Below, piece by piece: positions 36,751 through 44,510 of a stretch of 64,000 nt of DNA; the stretch's first letter is position 1; each line of letters opens with the position of its first letter. Below the pieces are notes generated by a model. That model was not told where the DNA came from. It saw only the letters and a list, made by a program, of their open reading frames with translations, and searched no databases. The translations under genes were made by a program, and so were the position numbers. Location: contig NZ_JBFUPK010000001.1 of the NCBI RefSeq assembly GCF_041355105.1, forward strand, positions 1,116,001 through 1,180,000, in the 5' to 3' direction. The stretch is from Terriglobus sp. RCC_193 (GTDB lineage: Bacteria > Acidobacteriota > Terriglobia > Terriglobales > Acidobacteriaceae).

Positions 36751-37191
36751 TTAGATCGTGCCGCTTCGCAGCAACCTCAAGCCTTCGATCGTCAGTGCAA
36801 TCACACCCATCGCAAGACCCGCTGCAAGTGCCAGCGCAGAGCCATTCAGATACTTAAGGCTAACATATAGGACGGCAACAACGGCGCATAAACGGAGAAA
36901 GAAGCCCACCAGTGCGAACCCGATCGAAGGCCTCCGTGCACCCACAATATGCTCGCCCGGCAGCGGCTCCATCTTCGCCGTCAACGCGGCCATCAGCCGC
37001 CGCCACTCCCACAATCCGCTGCCCGCAATCGCTGCGCCAATCAGTAACAATACCGCCGATTTCCAGCCGCCCTTGATCCACGCCGGCACCACACCAATGA
37101 CCGCCAGCACGGCCACGATCTTCACACTCCGCGCGATCACCGCGCGCGCATCCGCGTCCGTAAAGCTCGCGGGAATCTCTGTTGGTTCCAC
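36751..37191 (-). CDS. AtpI-like small membrane protein
   Basis: A 146-residue protein with about four hydrophobic segments (residues 23-41, 44-60, 88-108 and 118-136) in the slot where AtpI, a small assembly or Mg2+-linked helper, sits in other ATP synthase operons. Sequence similarity to AtpI is weak; the position decides the name. GTG 37191 follows the upstream stop by no gap (TAAGTG), so it is translationally coupled to the AtpZ-like gene. Confidence 0.65.
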   Translation of the reverse strand: MEPTEIPASFTDADARAVIARSVKIVAVLAVIGVVPAWIKGGWKSAVLLLIGAAIAGSGLWEWRRLMAALTAKMEPLPGEHIVGARRPSIGFALVGFFLRLCAVVAVLYVSLKYLNGSALALAAGLAMGVIALTIEGLRLLRSGTI

Positions 37192-37440
37192 TTAGTTGTT
37201 GTCCTTCATGTACTTCTGCGCGGTCTGGAAAATCTTGATAAACCCGCCAACGGCTCCAATCAGAATGCCGATTATGCCGCCATACCGCGTGCCATAGTGA
37301 TGGTCCACCAGCGATCCCAGCAGCCAACCCACCACGCACCCAATCGGCAGCGCCAGCGCAAGCTGAATCATCGTCTCAGCCTTCACCAGATCGCCCAGCG
37401 CGCCCTTCGGTTTGCCCGGAATGTTGCCGTCTCCGCTCAT
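37192..37440 (-). CDS. AtpZ/AtpI-type F0F1 assembly protein
   Basis: An 82-residue protein with two helices in a hairpin (about 24-44 and 51-70): ETMIQLALALPIGCVVGWLLG and YGGIIGILIGAVGGFIKIFQT. This matches the putative F0F1-ATPase subunit family AtpZ/AtpI, which supports c-ring assembly or Mg2+/Ca2+ transport. ATG 37440 is chosen for GGAGG five bases upstream; the longer reading from 37479 is unlikely. It is the first gene of the F0 cluster. Confidence 0.8.
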   Translation of the reverse strand: MSGDGNIPGKPKGALGDLVKAETMIQLALALPIGCVVGWLLGSLVDHHYGTRYGGIIGILIGAVGGFIKIFQTAQKYMKDNN

Positions 37441-37584
37441 CGCGACCTCCATTACATCACGCCATCGCGCTATCTCCACGACTTCAACAGCGGCTTTTGC
37501 CGAGCAGAAGGCGTGTACTTAAAATCCCAAAAGTCCTGGCGTCATGCGTTGCACACCGCTTCGTACGCCGCTACCATGTTTTCC

Positions 37585-37788
37585 ATGAGTACTGACACAC
37601 CAAAACCCACCGCACCCCGCGTCACCGGCCTCGGCCCCAAGGCGCAGAAGCTGCAGGCCCTCCGCGAAAAGCTGGAAGCCCAGAAGAACGGCGGCGGCAA
37701 GCAGAACTTCAACCTCGGCGCCACGGGCGGCGGCAAGTCCACATCTGCTGGCTTCAAGAAGACCAACTTCCAGCGCAAAGCGACTTAA
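37585..37788 (+). CDS. Small basic Gly/Lys-rich protein (67 aa)
   Basis: A 67-residue protein without hydrophobic segments: a Pro/Thr-rich start, a helix KAQKLQALREKLEAQKNGGG and a basic Gly-rich end (GGGKSTSAGFKKTNFQRKAT). The composition suggests binding to nucleic acid, but no domain is recognised. ATG 37585 or 37576 can start it. It is divergent from the F0 cluster and lies before lysS. Confidence 0.5.
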   Translation: MSTDTPKPTAPRVTGLGPKAQKLQALREKLEAQKNGGGKQNFNLGATGGGKSTSAGFKKTNFQRKAT

Positions 37789-37808
37789 CTTTTGCTCATC
37801 CGCACCTT

Positions 37809-37834
37809 GTCATTCTGAGCAAAGCGAAGAATCC
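37809..37834. repeat. Dispersed GTCATTCTGAGC-type repeat
   Basis: GTCATTCTGAGCAAAGCGAAGAATCC, a copy of the short repeat family also seen at 2018-2060 and twice at 41838-41890. It is in the gap between the small basic protein gene and lysS. Confidence 0.5.
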
Positions 37835-37971
37835 CGACGCACTCTCAACATCCACGAGTGCGTCGCGCTTTCATCCACAGCCCCAACGAACCTCAAACGC
37901 GCAGCGTTTCAAGAACGGTACGAAGTACCCGCGAAACTTTATACTGAACCTCGATAGAAAGAGGCTCACCG

Positions 37972-39957
37972 TTGTTGTTCGCATCCGACTTTGAAGAGCG
38001 CCTGTTCAAAGAGCGCCAGGAAAAACTCGACAAGATCGCCGAATTAGGCGCACAGGCAGGCTTGTCAAGGCTCGAAGCCACCTACCCCAACAGCTTCGCC
38101 TTCACCCACACCGCGCCGCAGATCATCGGCACCTACGCCGACACCACCGGCGAACTCCTCGAAGCCGACAAACCACACGTCGCCGTCGCAGGCCGCGTCA
38201 TGGCTCATCGCCGCCAGGGCAAGGCAGGCTTCGCCGTGCTGCAGAACAACGGCGCTCGCATCCAGATCTACGTCCGCAAAGACGACGTCGGCGAACCCGC
38301 CTTCGAGCTCTACAAGCTCCTCGATCTCGGCGACCACATCGGCGTCACCGGCTTCCTCTTCCGCACGCGCACCGGCGAACTCACTGTGCATGTCGAATCG
38401 CTGACGTTCCTGTCGAAAGCAATGGTCGCGCTCCCCGACAAGTTCCACGGCCTCACCGACATCGAACTCCGCTACCGCCAGCGCTACGTCGACCTCTTCA
38501 TGGACACCGGCGAAGACGCCGCCGAGCCTCCAATCAACGCAAACGAAACCACGGAACCGGGTGCCCCAGGTTCGCCGCAAGCTAACCTGGGTAATCGCGC
38601 ACAGCGCGATCCGCTTTCGGAAGGGACGAACTTCAGCCCGTCCGTCAACGACCTGCCGGGTGCGGGTGCCCCACGTCTCGATTCTGAGACATGGGATTCC
38701 ACCAACCCCGAAGCCATCGCAGCAGCCACAGCGCCCATGAAGCGCCTCCCCGCCCGCGAAGTCTTCGTCAAGCGCGCCCAGATCCTCAAGGCCCTGCGCA
38801 CCTTCTTCGATAGCCGCGGCTACATCGAAGTGGAAACACCCATGATGCAGCCTGTAGCGGGCGGCGCAGCAGCACGTCCCTTCGTCACGCATCACAACGC
38901 GCTCGACTTAGACCTCTTCCTGCGCATTGCGCCAGAGCTTTATCTGAAGCGCCTCGTCGTCGGCGGCATGGACCGCGTCTACGAGATCAATCGCAACTTC
39001 CGCAACGAAGGCATCAGCACCCAGCACAACCCCGAATTCACCATGCTGGAGTTCTACCAGGCCTACGCCAACTACCACGACCTGATGGACCTCACCGAAG
39101 AGATCATCACCTTCGTCGCGAACGAAGTGAACGGCACAACGCTCATCAACTTCCCTTTGCCAAAGGGACCCGATGCAGGCAAAGAAGTCCAGATCGACCT
39201 CGGCAAGTGGACCCGACTCTCGATGAAGGAAGCCATTGTGCGCTTTTGGGATGATCTTTTAGGTCCAGCACCAATGCTGTCCGATTTTGCATCAGAATCG
39301 GCTTTCAGAGCTTGGTACGAACGGTTCAAGTCAGACGAAACAACTCCTAATGATAAAGAGTCGCGCGATCTCCTCTTCCAAGCGTTAGCACAGCTCAAAG
39401 AGACGCAAAAAGAGCAGAATGATTGGGAACCTTCCGCATCTGAACTATCTGATCAACATGCTCGTTACACGAAGAAGTTCCAGATTGTCCTCGCAGCATC
39501 CGAAGACGTTCCATGGGGTAAAGGTGTATCCGAGGTCTTCGAAGCAGTGGCTGAGCAACACCTCATCCAGCCAACGATCATCTACGACTTCCCCCTAGCC
39601 GTCAGCCCGTTGAGCAAGGTGAAACCCAACGAACCAGACTGGACCGAGCGCTTCGAGTTCTACATCGGCGGCTTCGAAATCGGCAACGCCTTCTCCGAGT
39701 TGAACGATTCCGAAGACCAGCTCGCGCGTTTCGAAGACCAGATGGCCCAGAAGAACGCAGGTGATGACGAAGCCAACGACATGGACGAGGACTACGTTCG
39801 CGCCCTCCGCTACGGCTTGCCGCCCACCGGCGGCGAAGGCATCGGCATTGACCGCCTCACCATGCTCCTCACCGGCTCGCGCTCCATCCGCGATGTCATC
39901 CTCTTCCCCCTCCTGCGACCCGCGAAAAAAACGCAGGACAAAGAAGAAGCCAAGTAA
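37972..39957 (+). CDS. lysS: Lysyl-tRNA synthetase, enlarged by internal insertions
   Basis: Class II lysyl-tRNA synthetase, 661 residues against about 500 usually. The OB-fold anticodon domain (about 50-170) and the catalytic core are intact: motif 2 RVYEINRNFRNEG and motif 3 GEGIGIDRLTMLLTGSRSIRD. Two extra stretches stand out. One (about 180-260) splits YRQRYVDLFM from REVFVKRAQI and is encoded by palindromic repeats. The other (about 423-505) lies after KWTRLSMKEAI and is low in GC. Both stay in frame. TTG 37972 is the start, with AGAGG upstream. It is followed by a terminator. Confidence 0.92.
   Translation: MLFASDFEERLFKERQEKLDKIAELGAQAGLSRLEATYPNSFAFTHTAPQIIGTYADTTGELLEADKPHVAVAGRVMAHRRQGKAGFAVLQNNGARIQIYVRKDDVGEPAFELYKLLDLGDHIGVTGFLFRTRTGELTVHVESLTFLSKAMVALPDKFHGLTDIELRYRQRYVDLFMDTGEDAAEPPINANETTEPGAPGSPQANLGNRAQRDPLSEGTNFSPSVNDLPGAGAPRLDSETWDSTNPEAIAAATAPMKRLPAREVFVKRAQILKALRTFFDSRGYIEVETPMMQPVAGGAAARPFVTHHNALDLDLFLRIAPELYLKRLVVGGMDRVYEINRNFRNEGISTQHNPEFTMLEFYQAYANYHDLMDLTEEIITFVANEVNGTTLINFPLPKGPDAGKEVQIDLGKWTRLSMKEAIVRFWDDLLGPAPMLSDFASESAFRAWYERFKSDETTPNDKESRDLLFQALAQLKETQKEQNDWEPSASELSDQHARYTKKFQIVLAASEDVPWGKGVSEVFEAVAEQHLIQPTIIYDFPLAVSPLSKVKPNEPDWTERFEFYIGGFEIGNAFSELNDSEDQLARFEDQMAQKNAGDDEANDMDEDYVRALRYGLPPTGGEGIGIDRLTMLLTGSRSIRDVILFPLLRPAKKTQDKEEAK
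38508..38755 (+). repeat. In-frame repeat insertion inside lysS
   Basis: Two repeat elements are embedded in the coding sequence. 38551-38625 (GGAACCGGGTGCCCCAGG..., with CCAGGTT/AACCTGG arms) matches, in reverse direction, the intergenic copy at 41716-41789. 38662-38696 (GCGGGTGCCCCAC..., arms around GATTCT) matches the copies at 35927-35961 and 15167-15194. Together they encode about 80 extra residues of Pro/Gly/Asn-rich, probably loop-forming sequence. Confidence 0.75.
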
Positions 39958-39970
39958 CCAGCCCCAAAAC

Positions 39971-40000
39971 GAAACGGCCTCACAAGAGGCCGTTTCCTGT
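39971..40000 (+). terminator. Terminator of lysS
   Basis: GAAACGGCCTC (39971-39981) and GAGGCCGTTTC (39986-39996) form an 11-bp stem with an ACAA loop, followed by CTGTTT. It lies 13 bases after the lysS stop; the A-run before it could also serve minus-strand transcripts ending cobA. Confidence 0.8.
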
Positions 40001-40090
40001 TTCCAATTCGCAGATGGAACTCATGCCACGTTCTATTCGCGAAGCGTCGAAGCGGAAGAATCTCAACACTTCACTTGACCAAAGCTTCAC

Positions 40091-40891
40091 TTAGGACGAC
40101 GGCGTTTGCGCGAGTGTCGATACCGCCGTGTCGAGTAGGCGTCGTGACTCGGGGTCCTGTTTACCTTGCAGCATCGGGCTCATAGCTCGACCAATGAGGA
40201 TAAGCAGCGGGGCGTGGCCCGGTTGCAGGTTGCCGAAATCTCCGAGGGTTGCCGCAACGGCCGTTTGCTGCGATGTGGCGGCCGAAGAGATTGCCACACA
40301 TGGCATGTCCGCGGGGACGCCGTGCTTGCTCAGGTCTTCAGCAAGGGTTTTCAGATTGCGACCCGGCATATAGATGGCCAGCGTTGCGTCCTCTGGCAAT
40401 GGGCCTTGCCACATGGGCGGCGGATTCGTCTTGTCTGCCGCGTGCGAACCGCTGATCAGGATCAGTTTGGAGGCGCTGCGGCGGTCTGTCAGCGGGAGTT
40501 GCAGTGTGGCTCCTGCAGCGAAGACTGCGGAGACTCCGGGGATGACTTCTACCGGGATGTTCGCTTCGCGGAGCGCGTTCAGTTCTTCTGCGGCGCGACC
40601 AAAGACAAGCGGGTCCCCACTCTTGAGACGCACGACGCTGAGGTTGCGGCGTGCGGAGTCGATCATGAGTTCGTGAATGCCTGCCTGCGTGATACGGGGA
40701 CGTCCGCAGCGCTTGCCAACGCTGGTGATGAGCGCGCTCGGGTGGGCGAGGGCGACGATGGCTTCGGGGACGAGGTCGTCGTGGAGGACAACATCCGCGG
40801 TGGCGAGAAGGCGTGCCGCTTTGAGCGTGAGAAGATCGGGGTCGCCCGGGCCTGCTCCTACGAGATAGACTGTTCCCTTTTGTGCGCTCAT
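40091..40891 (-). CDS. cobA: Uroporphyrinogen-III C-methyltransferase
   Basis: SAM-dependent enzyme of 266 residues that methylates uroporphyrinogen III twice to precorrin-2, the branch point to siroheme and B12. GTVYLVGAGPGDPDLLTLKA is the family start; VVRLKSGDPLVFGRAAEEL and VIPGVSAVFAAGATLQLPLTDR follow. ATG 40891 overlaps the stop of the upstream dehydrogenase gene (ATGA), so the two form the split equivalent of CysG. The frame further upstream is the other gene's shadow. The product feeds the siroheme reductase encoded next upstream. Confidence 0.93.
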   Translation of the reverse strand: MSAQKGTVYLVGAGPGDPDLLTLKAARLLATADVVLHDDLVPEAIVALAHPSALITSVGKRCGRPRITQAGIHELMIDSARRNLSVVRLKSGDPLVFGRAAEELNALREANIPVEVIPGVSAVFAAGATLQLPLTDRRSASKLILISGSHAADKTNPPPMWQGPLPEDATLAIYMPGRNLKTLAEDLSKHGVPADMPCVAISSAATSQQTAVAATLGDFGNLQPGHAPLLILIGRAMSPMLQGKQDPESRRLLDTAVSTLAQTPSS

Positions 40892-41529
40892 CGGGATGCC
40901 TCTGCAGGGTAATGTTCGCGGGCGTGCTGTCTTGCGATCTGGCGGGAGGGGCAGGCTTCGGCTCCGCAGACTTCGCGCTGTGCAAGCTGATGCAGAAGTT
41001 GTTTGCGCGGTTCGCCGAGAGGCTCCATCTGCAGGACTTCGCGGCGCAAGCGTCCGAGTTCTTCCAGCCACGGGCCAATATCGTGCGGCAGCGCTTCGTT
41101 CAATGCTTTGCGAAGCTGCATGGCATACGCGGGGCTTTCCCCCGCGGTGGAGATGGCGATCTGGAGATCGCCTCGGCGCACGATGGATGGAAAGAAGAAG
41201 TCGCAGTAGGGTGGGTCGTCGACCGCGTTGACGAGGATGCCGCGGGCTTGTGCTCCGGCGAAGACAGCGCGGTTGACCTCAGGGACGTCGGTTCCGGCTA
41301 CGGCCAGGTACATGCCTTCGAGATCGTTGTCTTCGAAGGGGCGAAGGTGGAGGGTGATTTCTCCGGATTCGGCCTGTTGCTGGACCTTGGATGAGGCTCG
41401 GGTGGCAACGACGGTGACTTGGGCCTCGGCGTCGAGGAGGGATTGGATTTTGGATTCCGCAATCGATCCTGCGCCGACGACGAGGCATGGGCGGTTGGTG
41501 AGTTTCAGGAAGATTGGGAAGAGTGACAT
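40888..41529 (-). CDS. Precorrin-2 dehydrogenase / sirohydrochlorin ferrochelatase
   Basis: A 213-residue protein equivalent to the N-terminal part of CysG (or Met8/SirC): it oxidises precorrin-2 with NAD and may insert iron to make siroheme. FPIFLKLTNRPCLVVGAGSIAESKIQSLL is the Rossmann dinucleotide site (here G-A-G-S-I-A), with NAVDDPPYCDFFFPSIVRRGDLQIAISTAGESPA in the middle. The last 25 residues are rich in Cys/His and not typical. It overlaps cobA by four bases. Confidence 0.9.
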   Translation of the reverse strand: MSLFPIFLKLTNRPCLVVGAGSIAESKIQSLLDAEAQVTVVATRASSKVQQQAESGEITLHLRPFEDNDLEGMYLAVAGTDVPEVNRAVFAGAQARGILVNAVDDPPYCDFFFPSIVRRGDLQIAISTAGESPAYAMQLRKALNEALPHDIGPWLEELGRLRREVLQMEPLGEPRKQLLHQLAQREVCGAEACPSRQIARQHAREHYPAEASR

Positions 41530-41909
41530 GAGTGGTTTCCTTGGGCCTGTCGAGCGGGCTTTCAGCCCTCTGGTGGCTGTTGGGACCGGAACCTGGGCCT
41601 TCGGCCTGGGCTAAGATGTCGGCGCGCCTTTGGCGCTTAATGCTTTCGGCAAGGCTACTGCCCTGCCTTTCCTTTTAGAGTTCCATCTACTGAGCGCTCC
41701 ATCTTCGCCAGAGCCTACCGCTTCGAAAATGGTTCGTGCTTTGCGCGAATGCCCAGGCTAGCTTCGCGAACCTTGGCACCCCGGTTCCGTTCCTGACCCC
41801 AGAGCAGTCGTAGGTTTCAGAGCTCTTCGGGGTTCTTCGCTTTGCTCAGAATGACGGCTCACCTGAACCAGTCATCCTGAGCAAAGCAACACAACTTCCT
41901 GAGACAACG
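41530..41909. repeat. Intergenic stretch packed with short palindromes
   Basis: No gene is seen in these 380 bases. They contain AGCGGGCTTTCAGCCCT, GGGCCTTCGGCCTGGG and GCGCCTTTGGCGC palindromes; an inverted copy of the CCAGGTT/AACCTGG element (41716-41789) that also occurs in lysS; and two facing copies of the CATTCTGAGC-type repeat (41838-41890). The gap separates the reductase gene from the siroheme genes on the same strand. Confidence 0.65.
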
Positions 41910-43661
41910 TTACATCTTCGCAGGTGGGCGACCGCTGCGCTTGTCGCGTTCGGCGGCGGCGACTACTGCGCCTGCAAGTTGGCCGCGCAGCTCTTCGTCA
42001 GAGAAGCGGGCAAAGTATTGGCGGAGGTTTTCGTTCGGCGTCCGGTGGCTAAGATAGGTTTTCAGCAGACGCTCCATAGCAACCGGAACCTCCGTTGCCG
42101 GGGCACGGTAGCCGATGGCGCGCGCAAAGCCGGCGTGTTCGCCGAGGGCACCCCCCAGGCAGAAGTAGAATGCATCGACCATCTGGCCTTCATGCTTGAC
42201 CTTCTTGCCTTCGAGACCGATGTCGGCGATCCACGCCTGGCCGCAGTTGTTGGGGCAGCCGGTGACATTGATGCGGAGCTGCTGGTCGAAGTTGGGGACA
42301 CGCTCCTCCATCTCGTCGACTAGCCAGCGGGAGAAGCTCTTGGTTTCTGCAATGGCGAGTTTGCAGAACTCCGTGCCGGTGCACGCGACGGTGCCACGCC
42401 AGAAGTTGGTGGCTTCGACATGCAGTCCGAGTGCATTGATTTTCTCAACCAATGCTTGAATTTTTTCATTGGAAACGCTGGTAATAATGGCGTTCTGCTG
42501 AATCGTCAGGCTGAGTTTGCCGTCGCCGTATGCATCAGCGAGGTCAGCCAGGGCATGAAGCTGGGCAGCATCCATACGGCCACGAAGAACTGTGATGCCG
42601 ACAGAGGAGAGGCCCGGCTGCTGTTGCGGGATGACGCCGGTGTGATCGCGGTAGATGTCGGATGGGACGACTTCCGCGGGCGCCGGGTCCAGCTTATAGC
42701 CGAGTTTGCGCTCCAGTTCCGCGAGGAAGGTTTCGGCGGTCCAGCCGTCCTTCATGAACATGTACTTCAGGCGGGCGGTCATGCGGTTTTCGCGCAGAGT
42801 CCCCTGCTGGTCGCGGTAGATCTCGGCGATCTTGTAGCAGACGTCTTCCGCCTGATCGGGCTTGACGAAGGCGTTGAGGCGTAGGGCGAGATGCGGCTCC
42901 TTGGAGAGGCCACCGCCAACACGCACGGCGTAACCGACTTCACGGACGCCGTTGATGGTGCGCTCGACGCCGGTGAGGCCAATGTCGTTGATCTCCGGGT
43001 AAGAGCACCATTCGGGGCAGCCCGTGACAGTGATCTTGAACTTGCGCGGCAGGTTGACGAAATCCGGGTGGCCAGTGAGGAAGGCAGCGACCTTCTTTGC
43101 CAACGGTGCGGCGTCAATGAGCTCGTGCTTGTGCAGGCCTGCGAGGGGGCAGCCAGTGACGTTACGGACGACGTCGCCGCAGGCTCCCTTGGGTGAGAGG
43201 CCGACCTTGGCAAGCGCATCGACGATGATGGGCAGCGACTCGATGGTGAGCCAGTGATACTGAATGTTCTGGCGGGTGGTGATGTCAGCAAGGTCGCGAC
43301 CGTGATCGCGCGCGAGGTCGGCGAGGACACGAGTCTGTTCGCTGGTGAGAATGCCGTTAGGAATGCCAACGCGCATCATGAAGAATTCCGTGGCCTTGCC
43401 TTCGCCACCCACGCCGCCTACGGCACCAATGCCGTCGCCCTGCGTGTAAATGCCCCACCACTTGAAGTAAGCGCCAGCCCAGTCGGGCACGACGGATTCA
43501 CGGCCTTCTTTCGCGAAGGCGACAACCTCATCCCAGTGCTCCCAGGGGTTCTTTTCAACCTTGAGGCGCTCCATCTTCTGCGCCTTCGTCTCTTTCTTTT
43601 CGACGGCGGGCTTTGCTGGGGCTACGGTCTGCGTGGTGTTGCTCTGGACTTCGTCTACCAT
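41910..43661 (-). CDS. Siroheme nitrite/sulfite reductase (ferredoxin-type)
   Basis: A 583-residue hemoprotein that reduces sulfite to sulfide or nitrite to ammonia with six electrons. Two ferredoxin-like half domains and two 4Fe-4S/siroheme domains are present. The cluster ligands lie in ACTGTEFCKLA (C-x5-C, near residue 425) and NVTGCPNNCGQAW (C-x3-C); the first half repeats the pattern as NVTGCPLAGL and VTGCPEWCSYPE. An N-terminal Lys/Ala-rich tail of about 35 residues is extra. Siroheme genes follow downstream on the same strand. Sulfite versus nitrite cannot be decided from sequence alone. Confidence 0.9.
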   Translation of the reverse strand: MVDEVQSNTTQTVAPAKPAVEKKETKAQKMERLKVEKNPWEHWDEVVAFAKEGRESVVPDWAGAYFKWWGIYTQGDGIGAVGGVGGEGKATEFFMMRVGIPNGILTSEQTRVLADLARDHGRDLADITTRQNIQYHWLTIESLPIIVDALAKVGLSPKGACGDVVRNVTGCPLAGLHKHELIDAAPLAKKVAAFLTGHPDFVNLPRKFKITVTGCPEWCSYPEINDIGLTGVERTINGVREVGYAVRVGGGLSKEPHLALRLNAFVKPDQAEDVCYKIAEIYRDQQGTLRENRMTARLKYMFMKDGWTAETFLAELERKLGYKLDPAPAEVVPSDIYRDHTGVIPQQQPGLSSVGITVLRGRMDAAQLHALADLADAYGDGKLSLTIQQNAIITSVSNEKIQALVEKINALGLHVEATNFWRGTVACTGTEFCKLAIAETKSFSRWLVDEMEERVPNFDQQLRINVTGCPNNCGQAWIADIGLEGKKVKHEGQMVDAFYFCLGGALGEHAGFARAIGYRAPATEVPVAMERLLKTYLSHRTPNENLRQYFARFSDEELRGQLAGAVVAAAERDKRSGRPPAKM

Positions 43662-43670
43662 GATTCCCTT

Positions 43671-44360
43671 CTACTGCGCCGCGGCTGCGGCAATGTCGTT
43701 GTGGCGCACGTCAGAACCTCGCACCCAGAAGATGACATCTTCGGCGATGTTGGTGGCGTGGTCGGCGCTGCGTTCCAGGTTGCGCGCCACGATGATGGAG
43801 TTAAGTGCGTTCTCCGTGATCTCCGGGCGGCGTGCCATCTCGTCGCGGAGGGCAGCCTGCGTTTCGTGATTGAGGCGATCCATCTCGTCATCCATGGCAA
43901 GGACTTTTTCTGCGAGAACCGGGTCGCCTTCGAGCAAGGAACGGATGGCGCGGCGGATCATTTTGACGGAGAGCGCGCCCATTGCGGCAAGGTGACCGGG
44001 AAGATTTTCGGGACCCGCGTCGGGGTTTGTCTTCTGCAACTCTGCACAACGTTTGACGATGGCGGCAGCCTGATCGCCTACGCGTTCCAAATCGCCATTA
44101 ATTTTGATGACGGCCATGAGGAAACGGAGATCCATCGCCATGGGCTGCTCCTTGGCCAGAAGCTCATACGCCATTTCGTCCACACCACGCTCGGCGGCGT
44201 TGATGGCCTGCTCAATGTCATCGACGTGAGTGCAGAGACCGGCGTCACGCTGCAGATAGGCCTCCACGGACAGCTCCAGCGCCTGCTGTGACAGCGCTGC
44301 CATAGCCAACAGCTTGTCCTTGAGCATAGCGAGTTGTTGCTGGAAATGAATACGCGGCAT
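43671..44360 (-). CDS. phoU: Phosphate-specific transport regulator PhoU
   Basis: A cytoplasmic three-helix-bundle duplicate of 229 residues that links the Pst phosphate transporter to the PhoR/PhoB system. The metal-site motifs are MAVIKINGDLERVGDQA in the first half and IIVARNLERSADHATNIAED in the second. ATG 44360 (PRIHFQQQLAMLKDKL) is the start. The reductase gene follows after nine bases, which suggests cotranscription. No pst or pho genes are in the window. Confidence 0.93.
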   Translation of the reverse strand: MPRIHFQQQLAMLKDKLLAMAALSQQALELSVEAYLQRDAGLCTHVDDIEQAINAAERGVDEMAYELLAKEQPMAMDLRFLMAVIKINGDLERVGDQAAAIVKRCAELQKTNPDAGPENLPGHLAAMGALSVKMIRRAIRSLLEGDPVLAEKVLAMDDEMDRLNHETQAALRDEMARRPEITENALNSIIVARNLERSADHATNIAEDVIFWVRGSDVRHNDIAAAAAQ

Positions 44361-44510
44361 GGTTAGGGGTTCCCTATGCTCTATTGTCGCGGAAAATTGA
44401 TTTCCGTGCCAACTTTTCACAAAAAATGGGCTAAAACTTGAGATTACGACTCGCAGTGGTAGGACCAGTTCTCATTTTAAATACTGACGCGAGAGGACTT
44501 TCGGTAGCGC

